Source: Polytrichum commune (Eukaryota; Streptophyta; Polytrichopsida; Polytrichales; Polytrichaceae). Taken from it: 64,000 bases of DNA. Shown in pieces: positions 32,190 through 44,470 of this stretch (positions are counted from its first letter, which is position 1; each line of letters starts with the position of its first letter). The stretch is from positions 14,076,501 through 14,140,500 of the forward strand of contig OX485808.1 in NCBI GenBank assembly GCA_950295325.1. Direction: 5' to 3'. The notes under the pieces are model-generated. The model was not told the DNA's origin and did no database searches. It saw only the letters and a program-made list of their open reading frames with translations. The translations under genes were made by a program, and so were the position numbers.

Positions 32190-33165
32190 CACACATGATT
32201 GTAGTACTTGTAGCTTGTGATATAGTGTGCTAATTCTAGGTTGAACCATCACAAAATCACTGAAGCAATCCAACAAATTTACACACAATCTACTTAAGTA
32301 GCCAATTTAAGTGTTGGATCTAACACATTGCTTGATAATATAACTCAAATAGAACATCAACCATGTCATATGATTGCAGAGTATATGGTCAAAATTAGAA
32401 TGGCACATGCAATGTGAAAATGACCATGGTCATCGCGACACAACCTCACTGACATCGTTTTTAACTGACGGGGCAGTGGTGGCAATCCCAACGACAGATG
32501 TGGAAAACTTCAAACAATGTTAGATGTAGCTCAAGTGGGTTGTTGTTTGGGCCATGCTTGTCTACTAGTCATAGAGTATATTGTCTACTTTGGACACTTA
32601 CATAATTTGGTTGAATTGTAATGATTTTGAATGAGAACGAGTCATTTTTGCTCATTAAGGATTATGGAAGAAAACCAAAACCATTGTAGAAACATAATTC
32701 TATGAATAGCCATATTTTTTTAATTTATGGTTTACCATATAACTGGCCTAGAAGTGTCACTTTCCCTATTACGAGACCTATGTTAGGTTATGCTAATAAT
32801 GGTCAACAACTTGGCCATTTGTGTAACCACATGAAACTTGGCATTAGTGTGCTTAAAGGTATCTTCCTCTTGCATACTAGAGCATAAAACTACATTGTAC
32901 TCCAATGTGCTATGGCAATAATGTCATCCCATGAAATAATACTCACTTCTTAAAGCTACTTAAAGTGACAATAATGTCATGTTGACAATTAGCATAATTG
33001 ATATGTTAAAACCTCTAGGCACTTTAATATAATCATTCATAAATAGCGTACGTGACATACCATGAACAATATAGTAAGTGAGGAGGCAACTATACACATA
33101 TGAGTTATGAGACATATTAGATGTTTAGTGATTCATAACCCAAAACTTGCTTACATGGTTGACTT
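31822..33165. other. Intergenic with (GTT)n microsatellite
   Basis: (GTT)10 at 32161-32189. The rest is AT-rich without a recognisable gene. Confidence 0.45.
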
Positions 33166-33500
33166 TGTTGACTTGCTTAAAATGTTTCATGGTTGATTGG
33201 ATTATTTTCAAAAACCACCTCTTGGAGATAGGCCTAACACAAAACTGGAGACGATGGCAATTTGAACTCTCACAATTGTTGATATATTATATTTTATCAT
33301 GTGTGAGGACCCCACATAAATGGAAATTCCTTGAAATAGCATTTGGTTGAGGGCCCGGTCACATATGATTTCACACTAGACTTGAGGGCATGTGACCACA
33401 CTACATGATTTTAGAAGTGCCTTGGGACGGCCGTTGGGCACTTCTTTTAGGCTCTCACAATTTCATGGTCACGGCTCTTGGCTCATGTGTGAAGTGGCCC
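33166..33500 (-). mobile_element. PIF/Harbinger-like MITE, truncated copy
   Basis: Right end GTGTGAAGTGGCCC at 33487-33500 followed by TAA at 33501-33503. The body is the reverse of the 42269 copy (CAAAAACCACCTCTTGGAG; CATGTGTGAGGACCCCAC). The other end is missing. Confidence 0.75.
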
Positions 33501-34165
33501 TAAACCATGATATCCAATGCCAACTTCTAAATTGGATGATTTTAAGGCAATTGAGTCAATTTCTCATCCAATCCAAATACATTCATTGAACCTCACATAA
33601 ATTCTTCGTTCGTCCAAATACTACATACCACCTACACTTTTCACCTACCCCACTTTCGATACAATATTGTAAGGGTCATGTAAACCAAGCTATAGTTATT
33701 CCAAAATCCATATAAATTTTTGCTCTATTGAATTTAAAGTACCCTATTTATTTTTCTCATGTGCTTTAATAAAACTTCGACAGTGGCCTCCCTGTGATCG
33801 AGCCTGAGTGAAACTTCAATGCATATGAAATATTGTGGTGGACAAACCCATCTCCAATAAACCCATCCCCCATACTTAATACATAGAGTCCCCTAAAGCT
33901 ATGAAGTTTACAAATGTTGTCATGACATCTGTCGTGATGAAAAAATGAGTAAATAAGGCAAAAATTTGAGTTCCTTAAAAGGGCATTGGTTGTATTGTAT
34001 TGACGTGTTTGTCTCCTAGTTATCGGGACTAACACAATATTCATTAAAATGAGATTTTTCCAGTGAACTGAGAGTACATAAAGCAAACTATTAATCCAAG
34101 AATGATATGAAAACCACTAGAAAGTTGTAGAGTACAAGTAAAAAAATAACATTTGATTTTCCGCC
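33501..34165. other. Intergenic, no gene recognised
   Basis: AT-rich. The minus-strand open frame at 33766-34086 has no recognisable domain. Confidence 0.4.
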
Positions 34166-34448
34166 GTAGTTTTCATTAAAATGAGAGTATGTTAAGCTGG
34201 GAAATCGACTCATTTAGGTCGACTCAACCTAAATTGACTAACATATTGTCCTCATTTAGGTCGATTCAACCTAAATTGACTAACATAATTGTCCTCATTT
34301 AGGTCGACTCAACCTAAATTGACAACAAAATGTCCTCATTTAGGTCTACTCAACCTAAATTGACAAAATATTGTTCTCATTTAGGTCGACTCAACCTAAA
34401 TGAGTCGATTTCCCAGCTTAACATGCTCTCATTTTAATGGAAACTACA
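34166..34448. mobile_element. Foldback element with ~68-bp TIRs and internal ~50-bp repeats
   Basis: Left arm GTAGTTTTCATTAAAATGAG... is the reverse complement of the right arm ending CTCATTTTAATGGAAACTAC, with few mismatches over about 68 bp including AAGCTGGGAAATCGACTC. Between the arms, 'TCCTCATTTAGGTCGACTCA + ACCTAAATTGAC' repeats about five times; each unit is itself an inverted TTTAGGT...ACCTAAA. No ORF. The target duplication is not clear. Confidence 0.85.
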
Positions 34449-36750
34449 CATCTGAAGTATAATCTAGTATTTATCAACCTAACATAACTTTCAGATGTCC
34501 AAATGGCCAATATTATTTTGAGAGGATCCCACTCTCTCAAAATATTGAATATCGACTCCGAGTAAGAAGCAATAGGTCAACCTATGTTATGAATATGAAT
34601 TGGGAGAGAATCTCGCCTTAAATTTTCTTATGATAATTTCAAAACTTGAAAGTAAATCACAATCTTTTTTAAAATCAAACATTTGTGATATCCGTTTCCC
34701 GACCTGCAAAAAATCACTTCATGATCACACCTACTATATACTACCGGTATGTAAAATTGACTTAAACTAACAACCTCTTAGAAACCATCACGAGTCCGTT
34801 AGAGGGGGTGCTCACATTTTTTAATTTCGGAAAAATTTAACTATCTATTTGTAGTCAATGCGGTTGTTCATTCATCGTAAAAAAAAAAAACCTTCCTCGT
34901 AAAGTAAAATTCTTCCGTATGACGACCCCGATTGAAGCGTGTGGAATACGTTTAGAAGGCCGAATACGCGATTTTATGGAAAGGTTCTAGAACCTCGACT
35001 GTAACCGTACTAAACTAAAAACACGGTGAAGCTTCAAAGTACACACTCATGTTCTCACGCGTACGTAGTTCAACTTGCTCATCATGACTATAAGGCAACT
35101 ACCACCTAAATTAATTATCTTTCTAATTAACCACTACTACTTATTATTATTAGGGTGGTGCTATTTTCCTCCCCGTCTTGTTGTTGGGTGATTGGGTGTA
35201 GGGTTTAGGGTTTAGTGATTGGAAGAGAGTTTTCATAATCCATCATTCTTACTAGCATGTAGTTTTGGGACACCTTATGAATAAACTAGGGAAATTCATG
35301 TTTAAAACTTGTTAATGAAATCTTTCATGAATCGGGCTAGTCGTGCCATTCGATATGATGTCTTGGTAAACTACATCATTGATCATCCTTTTAAGCGTAC
35401 AAGCATACTTACTACTACGATGTTGTTAAATCCAAACTTGGCTATTATTGTTGGTAATTGAAAGAAGATTTCAACGCACTCTAATTTGTGCTTCTTGGAT
35501 CCTGTATGAATAAAATGTGAATATTTCTAATTTGTTGATATTTGAATTCCCAATGTTGGGCCACTTATTAGCTCGTGTTCCATTCGTACTCCATAGTTTT
35601 GGTTCTTTCAAAACTACCATGTTGCCGTTGAGAAAGAAAAAAAAGGTCCCATTATGCGCACTACTATTCACCGCATTTTGGTAATAGGAAAACAACTCTT
35701 TATGACATCATTTTCCAACCTTCATTTGAAAGCTAATTGTGTTGCATATGTTGTCTTTTGTATATGTAGGCGTTCCAAATTCTACATCACTCACAACGAT
35801 TGTTGTTGTAAAAGTCTATTAGCAATGTTTTTATATGGTCGTTGAAGTGATCAAACACTAACAAAATTTATAAAAGGAGGGGAAATTCAAGGTTGTTGAC
35901 TTGGTAAATTTCTAGCACATTGTTCAACTCATAGTTACAAGCAATTAGACCACATCACAAGTGTCAATTTTTTGAGCAAATGTGAATCTATCATTATTTT
36001 TCTTGCACAAAATACTTGATCAAATATTGCTTGTAAGTCCAAACATATGGAAAGAGTCTCAAAATCAACTTCATGACTTCTTGTGACATGTCAATCACAA
36101 ATCAACTTTTCAATTCTTACTTTGTAGTTCATATTTGATTTTCCCCACATCTTTTGGAGTTAAAGGTTAAAAATTGGACAAAACCATGCAAATAAGCTTT
36201 TAGGGTTGCTGTATCTAAACAACGATGAATTGATCAAATGTTGACCACCATTATGTTGGGTAGACGAGCCCGTAAATGGTCGTTGCCAATGTTTAACATA
36301 TATGATGTAGAGGTCCTATAATAAAGTAAAGATTACAAGAGTTTATTGGCAAATTTAAATGAGAAACATAATTGTTAAGCTCTTGTTGAACTCACAATCT
36401 TTGGAGCCAAGATGAATATTTCAAAAATATTAAACATTATTTCAAAAGTTTTTCTTTTGGATATCTACATTTCAAGCTTGAGAACATACACATGCGTTAG
36501 AAATTGCTAGGTTGTTTTACTCGGAATTTTCTCTTGCGTGCCGCCTAAATGTACATAGATCTCTAGAATTCAAAATTCATATACATATTCCCCACCTATC
36601 CACCAAAATAAAACATGATGTTGAATGGAAAGCCAATGTCTATTGATCCTTTGGACAACGCCACACAAAACGTAGGCCCCCTTTACATTAAATTAGCTTG
36701 AGTTGAGAGCTTAACCTTGTAGATTTCAAGAGTTTGATACTTGAGGTTGA
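34449..36750. other. Intergenic, no gene recognised
   Basis: Short ORFs only. The segment near 35455-35525 (GGTAATTGAAAGAAGATTTC...) is similar to 55790-55860 and marks an uncharacterised dispersed repeat. Confidence 0.4.
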
Positions 36751-36758
36751 CAAGGTTC

Positions 36759-37197
36759 TAGACCTTGGACAACTGCCAAAATAACTATAGTTAATTAGAT
36801 TCTTTTTAATACATTTTAGGGAACAACTATAGTTAACTAGAAAAAAAATCAAGTATTTTTATATATTTAAAGAAGTTCACCTCTTGATTTGCTTTAGTTG
36901 AGGGTCTTTAATATGCTTAGGCCATTGAGGATCATCAAGAAACGCCTTTATGCAATCACTCCTTTATACAGTGTTGGGCTCTGGAACAACCTTCATGTAC
37001 ACCAACACAAATAACACACTAGTGACACAACAACACTACAACATAATTCTGTGAACAAGCTGCACTCAACTTTAGTTAACTAGATATAATAATAGTTAAC
37101 TACATTTTTTTGACATGTCAAATCATGAACAACTATAATTACGAAAAGCAACTAGTTAACTATTAGTTGAATTAGCTGGTTAGTTGTCTAAGGTCTG
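36759..37197. mobile_element. hAT-like MITE with 8-bp target duplication, sister of 24610 copy
   Basis: Target duplication CAAGGTTC at 36751-36758 and 37198-37205; termini TAGACCTTGGACAACTG and, inverted, CAGACCTTAGACAACTA. Interior shares GGCCATTGAGGATCATCAAG and AACTTTAGTTAACTA with 24610-25328 but has no internal duplication. Confidence 0.9.
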
Positions 37198-37205
37198 CAA
37201 GGTTC

Positions 37206-38945
37206 TTCCAAAGCTCAAACTATTGCAAAGTAGATCAATAGCTTCGAGTTCTCAATAGTTTCGGAAAGTGTAAAGCGGTTATGTTGAGAGTGAGACATGA
37301 GGGGGTTCGATGATATTGAACAAAAGAGGATTCTTGACGATTGGAAAGAACACTTGAAAGCCCCATGGGCTTGGGACCCACAAAACGAGAGCTCGAGCTC
37401 TCAAACAATTCGAAGCGACTTCCATAAAGTAGCAAGTAGAATATTGACCAAGAATTTGTCAAAATGACTCGGAAACACTTATCATAGCCCTTTGACATAG
37501 GATCCATTAAGGAGCCATCTAAGTATCATAAGCATGGTACAAAGTTGAAAGCTCAAGCCTAAAGTGCACTCTAGTGAACAAGCATGCGTAAGAGGCCTTC
37601 CCGCCAAACAAGAAGTGCCTTCTTTCTTTGAGCTCTGTTCTTTGAGCTCCATATCTTCGAGTTCCCAATCTCTCTAGTTATAAAGGGGCTAAAACCAACG
37701 CCTCACCCAAAAGCCAACATTTTGAGATCTTGGATTATAAATCCATGTTGATATTGAGAATGTCCACCACTTTAACATCATGTTCTTGTGTTGAATTTGG
37801 ATCATCTATCAAACAAAACTTTAACTTCTTATAATTTTTGCAAATAATGCATCTCTTTATAACTGCTACCTAGAAACATTTAGAAACTCCATCAATCTAA
37901 TAAGAGCATGTATACTTAACGCTTAAAGTGACGGTTTTAGCATGGCCAACTATCTTAGAACCAATTTTAACATATATTATCACAATTATTGAAGTTGCTT
38001 GCATTCATCCAACTACACAAAGGTGTAGGGATCTTTTCCGGTTATTTTTCTTGATGAAACACCTATATTGATTGGTGTGTGTGATTGGGTGACAGTCAAA
38101 GAAGAAAACGCCATAAAGACACATGTCTAAAAGAAACTTGACTACACCTACAAATTTTATCAACCACTCCGCACTTGCAATGAACAGAATTGGGAGGACC
38201 TCTATATTACGTCAAAGAATCAACAAACATGGACTTTCATGTACTATAACTAAATAAGGTGAGGTCAAAATTCCAGTCCGATTTTTGTTGATGCTTCATC
38301 ATAGACTTGTTAATGCAACATAAGTTTTGTTGTACAATTCTGATAAGTAGAAGTCAAAGAACTTGAAAAGAATGAACCAAATAACACCCACATACGCTAG
38401 TACACAAGCCAACAAACTCCACCTCCTTGTCCTCAAATTTTAACAATTTTAATAATAGTACGCTCACATCAAGTTGCATACGTTTCACCATAAGAGCAAA
38501 TTGTCCTCTCTCCTCGAGTCACTCTGGAACTTTTGGCCCTAAGTTGTCCAAGCATGCCACATATTCAAATGCTTATATACTTGTCCGTGTTTAATCTTGT
38601 ATTATTTATGGTACACTAGAATTAAAATATATATATTCTTGTCTTGGGAGCCTTGTGCCACAATTCAAGTGGATGGTAAGGGGCACCTTGGCATTTGAGT
38701 GTTGTTACAAGTAGTTGTGGTCTCTTCATTTTTTTATCTCTTTTTTTCCCTTTTTTTGGGCACAATTTGAAAAATCAATTGCAAGAACGGAACCAAAATA
38801 CAACCACCTCAGGAAAACTAGCGTAAACCAAGGACAAGTAGTTGTGGTTGAGTTGAGTATTGTACATGGTGCCTACTAAAACGGATTTTTGCCATCCATG
38901 TAATGTTCACTATGAAAACATATTATTGGTCATGACACATGATAT
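37206..38945. other. Intergenic, no gene recognised
   Basis: The minus-strand ORF at 37235-37507 (90 codons) is unrecognised. AT-rich remainder; T run near 38735-38755. Confidence 0.4.
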
Positions 38946-39311
38946 ACACTAAACATTGCATTTAGTGTCATATGGTTTTTCATGTCATTGTGGTAACTCT
39001 TTCAATGACGCTTCTTATGACTAAGTTTGCAACTATTGTCATCTTAACTTACTTGTTGTTCATCCACTTTTGGTATATTTTGCATCCTAACATTTATGTC
39101 ATGAAATTTTGTTACGAATGATTAAGATTTGGATGGAGAATCGCTTAATAAGTGATAGTAATTGTAACATTGTAAATCTACATTGTTCAATATGTTTCAC
39201 AAGGAATGACAAAGAATGTTCGGCTTACATTTAGTATTGGTGACACTACATGGGCGGTTTACAATTAGTATTGAGCAAGACAATAGAATCGATGACCACA
39301 ATATTTAATGT
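38946..39311 (+). mobile_element. Palindrome-ended MITE, most complete copy
   Basis: Starts with a 23-nt palindrome (38946-38968, ACACTAAACATTG...) and ends near a degraded version (CACAATATTTAATGT, about 39297-39311). The body is colinear with 60612-60720 plus 62220-62424 and, inverted, with 12709-13045. No ORF. Confidence 0.65.
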
Positions 39312-39567
39312 TACGGATGCCGTAACCTTTGAACCAAAGTACACGTAGAGTCTTCATATTGTGTAAAACATGAGAATTAGCGTTCTTCACTTGTCCATGT
39401 CAAACTTTGGCTCAATATTAATCGTCATGCACCTTCTTATGAGCTTCGTGCCAAAGCAAGGATCCAATTACACTAAGCTAATATTACATGCAAATTTGAT
39501 TTATAACTCTACTCTCACTTGGAAACTTAGATTTAAGCTTAAAATTGGGATACATGAAAATGCACGC

Positions 39568-39904
39568 ACATTAGATAGTCCTATTGTTGTGGGCCACAGT
39601 AATTTTGTAGAGCCCATGCTAATTAATGTGGGTCATTTTAATCCTCAACTCACGCAAAATTTTCTCATAGGAAACCATTGTGGGCCATATTGATTCTTTT
39701 TATTTATTTATAGAGAAGTAATGTGGGTGCTAATCATGTGCTATTTTTGTCCTAGAACTATCATTCAATGTGTTGGACGGAAGTCTTCATGAACACTTAG
39801 AAGAAGACCTGGGGTCTTGGACCCACATGAACTCCACCTTGACTAAAAAAATAAGTGTGGCCCACGCTAATTTTCCCCCTCGCACAAATAGGACTATTTA
39901 GTGT
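39568..39904. mobile_element. ~340-bp MITE with CACTA-type ends, copy 3
   Basis: Left end ACATTAGATAGTCCTAT; right end ATAGGACTATTTAGTGT, forming a nearly perfect terminal inverted repeat. Colinear with the 29171 and 31473 copies (GTGTTGGACGGAAGTCTTCA). Confidence 0.75.
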
Positions 39905-42265
39905 AGTTGTCAATTGGCTTGTGAAACCATAATTGAAATGTGTCATCAGTAGGCTCAACTGCTGAGTTCAACTTGAAGGGTGATATTGGAAAAGAGAAAA
40001 AAACAACCAATGATTGAATAAGGTTAAGTTTGTGATCTTAATAGACTAGATTTGCAATTTTTTCATTTGCACAAGACATGTGCTTTGGGATTAATATGAC
40101 CGCTCAAAGAGAAAGAGAGTATCCACTTTGATCTCCTATAACTTCTAGATCTCAATTTCTATCATAAAACTTGAAATTATGGTCTTTGCTAACTGGAGGA
40201 GACAATTCCCGATTAGAATCGACAATTCAAGATGCATTTGGAGTTGGAAGCGTCCACAATAGAGGCCACATACCACAAAGTGTATGATAGTCCACTGAGG
40301 GCCACTTTACACTAGAGCTTCAGGGCCCTTGACATGTGATATACAAATTATGTGATTGGTCAAGAAGCCAGAGATGGTCCAAGTACACTTTACAATAGAC
40401 CTTGAAAACCTAAGTGACCCCAAGATAATTGAATTGATGAAAAATCTACATGACAAGATGCATCCTCTATGGAAAAAGTGGATAAGGTTTCATGGTCTAC
40501 TAAATTTTGCACTAGGTCCATAAAAAAAAAGTTTACAAAAAACTAGGGACCGTGCGTGATGATCAATTAAATTGTCATTAAATTGTCATCCTTGGATAAT
40601 CCACTGTATTGCCATGATGGGGACTTGAACCCAAACATGTGTTGTGGTCCCTCAACTTGGTCCACTTTTACTTTAAACTAAGCTTGAGGGCCCAATAGTT
40701 GCCAAATTGTATTTTCTATTTCCCATGGTATGGCAAGTGCCTTAGATTTTCATGGTCACGACTCTTGGTCTTTGTGTAAAGTGGCCCCAAGTGATAATAC
40801 CAAACTGAAAAATCACAATCAATAAACAAGGAGAACCATCAGCTACTTACATATAAACTGGGTTGAGTTTGGGAAATAATTGGTTGAAGTTTGATACCTC
40901 AAATCAATAAAGAAAAACTGAAAGATGTCAACATGTAACTAGTTGGACTTGGAAACACTAGGATTTTGAACGTTTTTTCCCAAAATCCTCCCTAGACGCT
41001 GATGACAATGCACATCCACCCAGTTAAAAAAACAACTTGCACCAAACTCAACTAAGGTAGATGAGGCTAAAGTAAACACTTCCAACTCTGTGGAATCATC
41101 TTGCTGATGGATTTGAGGACAAGAAGCTTAAGCAAGTTAGCAATTATGAATTAGGATCAAAGCATTTGAAATTGTTGAAATCAGAGTTGAGGAAGGAGTT
41201 GATCTATGCTCTGGAATCAAAGATTCTCTACTTCCCAAGTTGGTGTTATAGGGGGGGGAATCTTTTATTGTTCAATGTTGTGTAAGTGGATGACATCATT
41301 AGTAGATTCTACATGAGTCATTTGCCAATGAAAACCAACTTTAATGCCAATATTGGTTATGTCACTTCTCTAAAGTGGTCACGGGTAAGATAAAATGTTG
41401 CCGAATTGGCTTTTCATTACAAAATATCGACAATACAAGTTGGTCGGCACCTCCTAGTCACATGTGGCCTCCTAATTTGCCCAAGTTGCTGCTTGTAAAT
41501 TTTCCCACCTTGCCCACAAAAATCAAGCATGTCATAACTCGGTGGATAGCACTCCTAACTATGGAGGATGTTGGGTGTAGTTTGATTTTTGCGAAGGTGA
41601 CTAGCCCAACTATCATCAAGGCGATGGCTACATCAACATGTATTAGGGTGGGTTTCCATGTAGGCCGCTCGCCCACCATATTCTAGTGTTGATTAGAACA
41701 AACCCACCCAAATGCACAAGGAATCTAGTAGGGGAGGGTTCGTATGTGGCAACTCAGCTACTCCCATCTTCTCAAATTTGGGCCCACCTACTAACCTCCT
41801 CCTCCTAAAACCGTTCTTCAAAACCTTTGGTGGCTAGCACTCGTAGGTTGAAGATTCTTTAGGAGATGCATGGAAGTCTAGCGGCCCGTGTCCACAACCC
41901 TCCACAGTCTACCAGACCGCTAGAATGTTGTTGAATGATAACTTGCGCTTAAGTACGTGCCAATACTTTCAACACATTATTTTCTAGAATCTAGTGGGCA
42001 AGCAACCTACATGAAATATTACCTTTACTCACCCACCGAATTAGAGTGACAATACCTCTTATTAAGAACTAGAAATAGATGTCCGATTAAGAAAGCTAAC
42101 CGAATTAGTATTATCTACCTTCCTACACCCACATAATCTACCTTTAAAGAACAGATTTGAAAGTGAGTCCAGGCCGCACTTGAAATTGCTCAAGCCAGGT
42201 GCTGTGAGGGGAGTCTGGGCATGTTCCCCCAAAACCGGAGTATGCTCAGCTGTGGTGAGTGGGTA
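39905..42265. other. Intergenic with a diverged Harbinger-like element and one ORF
   Basis: 40299-40787 is bounded by GGGCCACTTTACAC and inverted GTGTAAAGTGGCCC, resembling the Harbinger-like TIR; TTA duplications are absent. 40095-40275 contains the 'GTTGGAAGCGTCCACAATAG' dispersed repeat. The 41375-41686 ORF (103 codons, plus) is unrecognised. Confidence 0.45.
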
Positions 42266-42268
42266 TTA

Positions 42269-42729
42269 GGGCCACTTCACACATGACCAAGAGCCGTGAC
42301 CATGAAATTGTGAGAGCCCAAAAGAAAGCGTCCAAATGCCGTCCCAACACACCTTCAAAATCATGTAGTGTGAAGTGATATGTGACCGGGCCTTCAACCA
42401 AATGCTATTTCAATGAATTTCTATTCATGCGGGTCCTCACACATGATAAAATAGAATTAATCAACAATTGTGAGCATTTGGAGTGCCATGATCTCCTAAC
42501 TTTATGTGAGGCCTACCTCCAAGAGGTGGTTTTTGAAAATAATCCAAGTGACCATGAAACATGATCCATTTGATGTCATGTAGACTTTACATCCATCTTG
42601 CATTCACATATTGTGTTGGTCCCTCAAGCGTGGTGTGAAGCGAGCTTGGACCGGCTCCGCCTTTTCCACCAATGAGAATGCTTGAAGTGTAATGGTGATG
42701 GGCTTTCAGTCTCGTGTGTGAAGTGGCCC
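42269..42729 (+). mobile_element. PIF/Harbinger-like MITE, complete copy
   Basis: TTA at 42266-42268 and 42730-42732. TIRs GGGCCACTTCACACATGA and, inverted, GGGCCACTTCACACACGA. 461 bp with no transposase. TTA/TAA 3-bp duplications and GGGCC ends define PIF/Harbinger-type elements. It serves as the reference for the copies at 26944, 33166 and 44219 and holds the empty site for the hAT insertion in the first. Confidence 0.9.
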
Positions 42730-42733
42730 TTAG

Positions 42734-43108
42734 ATTATCGCATATGAGCGTATCTCTCATTCATCCAACATTAAAAATTCATCCAAAATCAAAAAGTTGT
42801 GGAATACTTTACCGAAGGTTACTCATCTTAGTTGATTTGGCATCAAAATTATATAAAGAGAGAGAGAGAGAGTATACGAGTGTACGTCTCATTCATCCAA
42901 CTTAAAAGCCCTGAAAAAGTTTGCAGCCCAGAGGTTTCTATGTTAAGTGCATTTGTTACCAAAATTAACTTCAACAACTCATACTTTAATCTAGTCCAAG
43001 TCATTTGAGATGAATAGGCCACAAGCTTATAAGGGCTCAAGTTTTTTTTTTTTTTTTAATAATTTTAATGTTGGATGGATAAGAGGTACTACACTCATAT
43101 GCGATAAT
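42734..43108. mobile_element. TIR element with ATTATCGCATATGAG ends
   Basis: Left end ATTATCGCATATGAGCGTA and right end, inverted, ATTATCGCATATGAGTGTA; inverted similarity extends into CTC-TTCATCCAAC. Inside are a (GA)n run at 42857-42872 and a second partial terminus at about 42873-42902. It directly abuts the Harbinger-like element on its left. Confidence 0.75.
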
Positions 43109-44218
43109 TCCCTCTCTCCCAAAATTGGCCTAGTTGAAGTTATTTGAGATGAATCAACCACAACTTATAGGGGGTGAAGTTGTTATGTTGGGATAGATGA
43201 GAGGTACGTTCGTATGCGACAAATCCCCCTTGGCCTCAACAACCCCCCCACGTGCTCATTACTTAAGATATACAGTGGGCCTGATGTGGTCCCTCTTCTT
43301 AGTGAAGCACCCATATATATTTGAGGGGACCCCAAAGAGACATGTATTACAATGAGAGAGGACCTCTATGATCGTTCAAAGAAAAAGATCATCTTCACTT
43401 TGAACGATTTCCTATAACTTTTGCATCTCAGCGAGCTAGTTTTGAAACTTGAAATGACAATATGCACGATTGTTAACTACTTTCATGACATGACCCGCTC
43501 CAAAGTCCAAATTGGTTGTAGGGTTCAGAGTGCCCCCAATAGCGTTGTATAGACACCGACCTAGATTCAACAATAATAGACACAATTGGAAGGACCTTTG
43601 TGATTGGTTAAAGAGAAATGTAATCTTTACTTGACCTCTTACAACTTCTGCACCTCAATAGTTAGCTAAGAAACTTTTGCACCTCAATAACAATATGTGT
43701 GATTGGCAATTGTTAACTATTGAAGACTAATTTTGAGCCCAAGTTGGGCCACCGTCAAAATTGGTTGTAAAGTTGGAAGTGCCCACAATAGGGCCGTGCA
43801 TCTTATAGAACCATAATACGGATGTTCTTCTTGGGCACCAAGTTGCTAAGTATTTGCTATGCCTTGTGGCACACATGCACCACTTTTCCACCTACTTCAA
43901 TCCACACGCAACATGGATGACTCTATGGCAATCGTAAAGGACCCATGGCCTTTGCCTTGAAGGTGTAGCTTAGTTGCCAAGGAACTCCTGCTCACAACTT
44001 GGGTTAATTCATATAGTTTCCGAGTCGGGATGAGAGAATATCATCACATACAAGTGTACTTCTCAGCATTCATCTAAGGAAAAGGGGAAAAAATTAAAAT
44101 TAAAATCCCCATACTAGTATGCAGTCCAGAGGTTTATTTTATTTCATTAGTATTTGACACTGGAATTAGCTTCAAAGATCTTAAATTAAGTTTAGTCGGA
44201 GTTATTTAAGTTGAATTA
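43109..44218. other. Intergenic with a ~240-bp duplicated dispersed repeat
   Basis: 43360-43560 and 43590-43800 are diverged direct copies sharing 'GACCTnTnTGATnGTTnAAAGA', 'CAAAATTGGTTGTA' and 'AAGTGCCCACAATAGnGCCGT'. 44028-44075 is a fragment of the ATTATCGCATATGAG-family end. No gene. Confidence 0.45.
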
Positions 44219-44470
44219 GGGTCACTTCACACACGAGACTGAGAGCCCGTGACTAGTTCACTTCAAGCACTCTCATTGGTGGGAAAGGCAGAGCCGGTCC
44301 AAGTTCGCTTCACAATGCGCTTGAGGGACCAACCGAGTATGTGAATGTAAGATGATATAAAGTCTACATGGACTCGTACATGGGCATCAACTGGATCATG
44401 TTTCTTGGTCACTTGGATTATTTTCAAAAACCACCTCTTGGAGGTAGGCTTAACACAAAACACAAATTTC
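44219..44470 (-). mobile_element. PIF/Harbinger-like MITE, truncated copy
   Basis: TTA at 44216-44218, then GGGTCACTTCACACACGAG. The body is the reverse of the 42269 element (GGCAGAGCCGGTCCAAG; ACCACCTCTTGGAGGTAGG). Truncated near 44470. Confidence 0.75.

Noticed and set aside
40615-40660. tRNA T-arm-like GGGTTCAAGTCCCC on the minus strand
   Set aside because: No acceptor, D or anticodon arm can be drawn upstream; the T stem is short. Not a tRNA.
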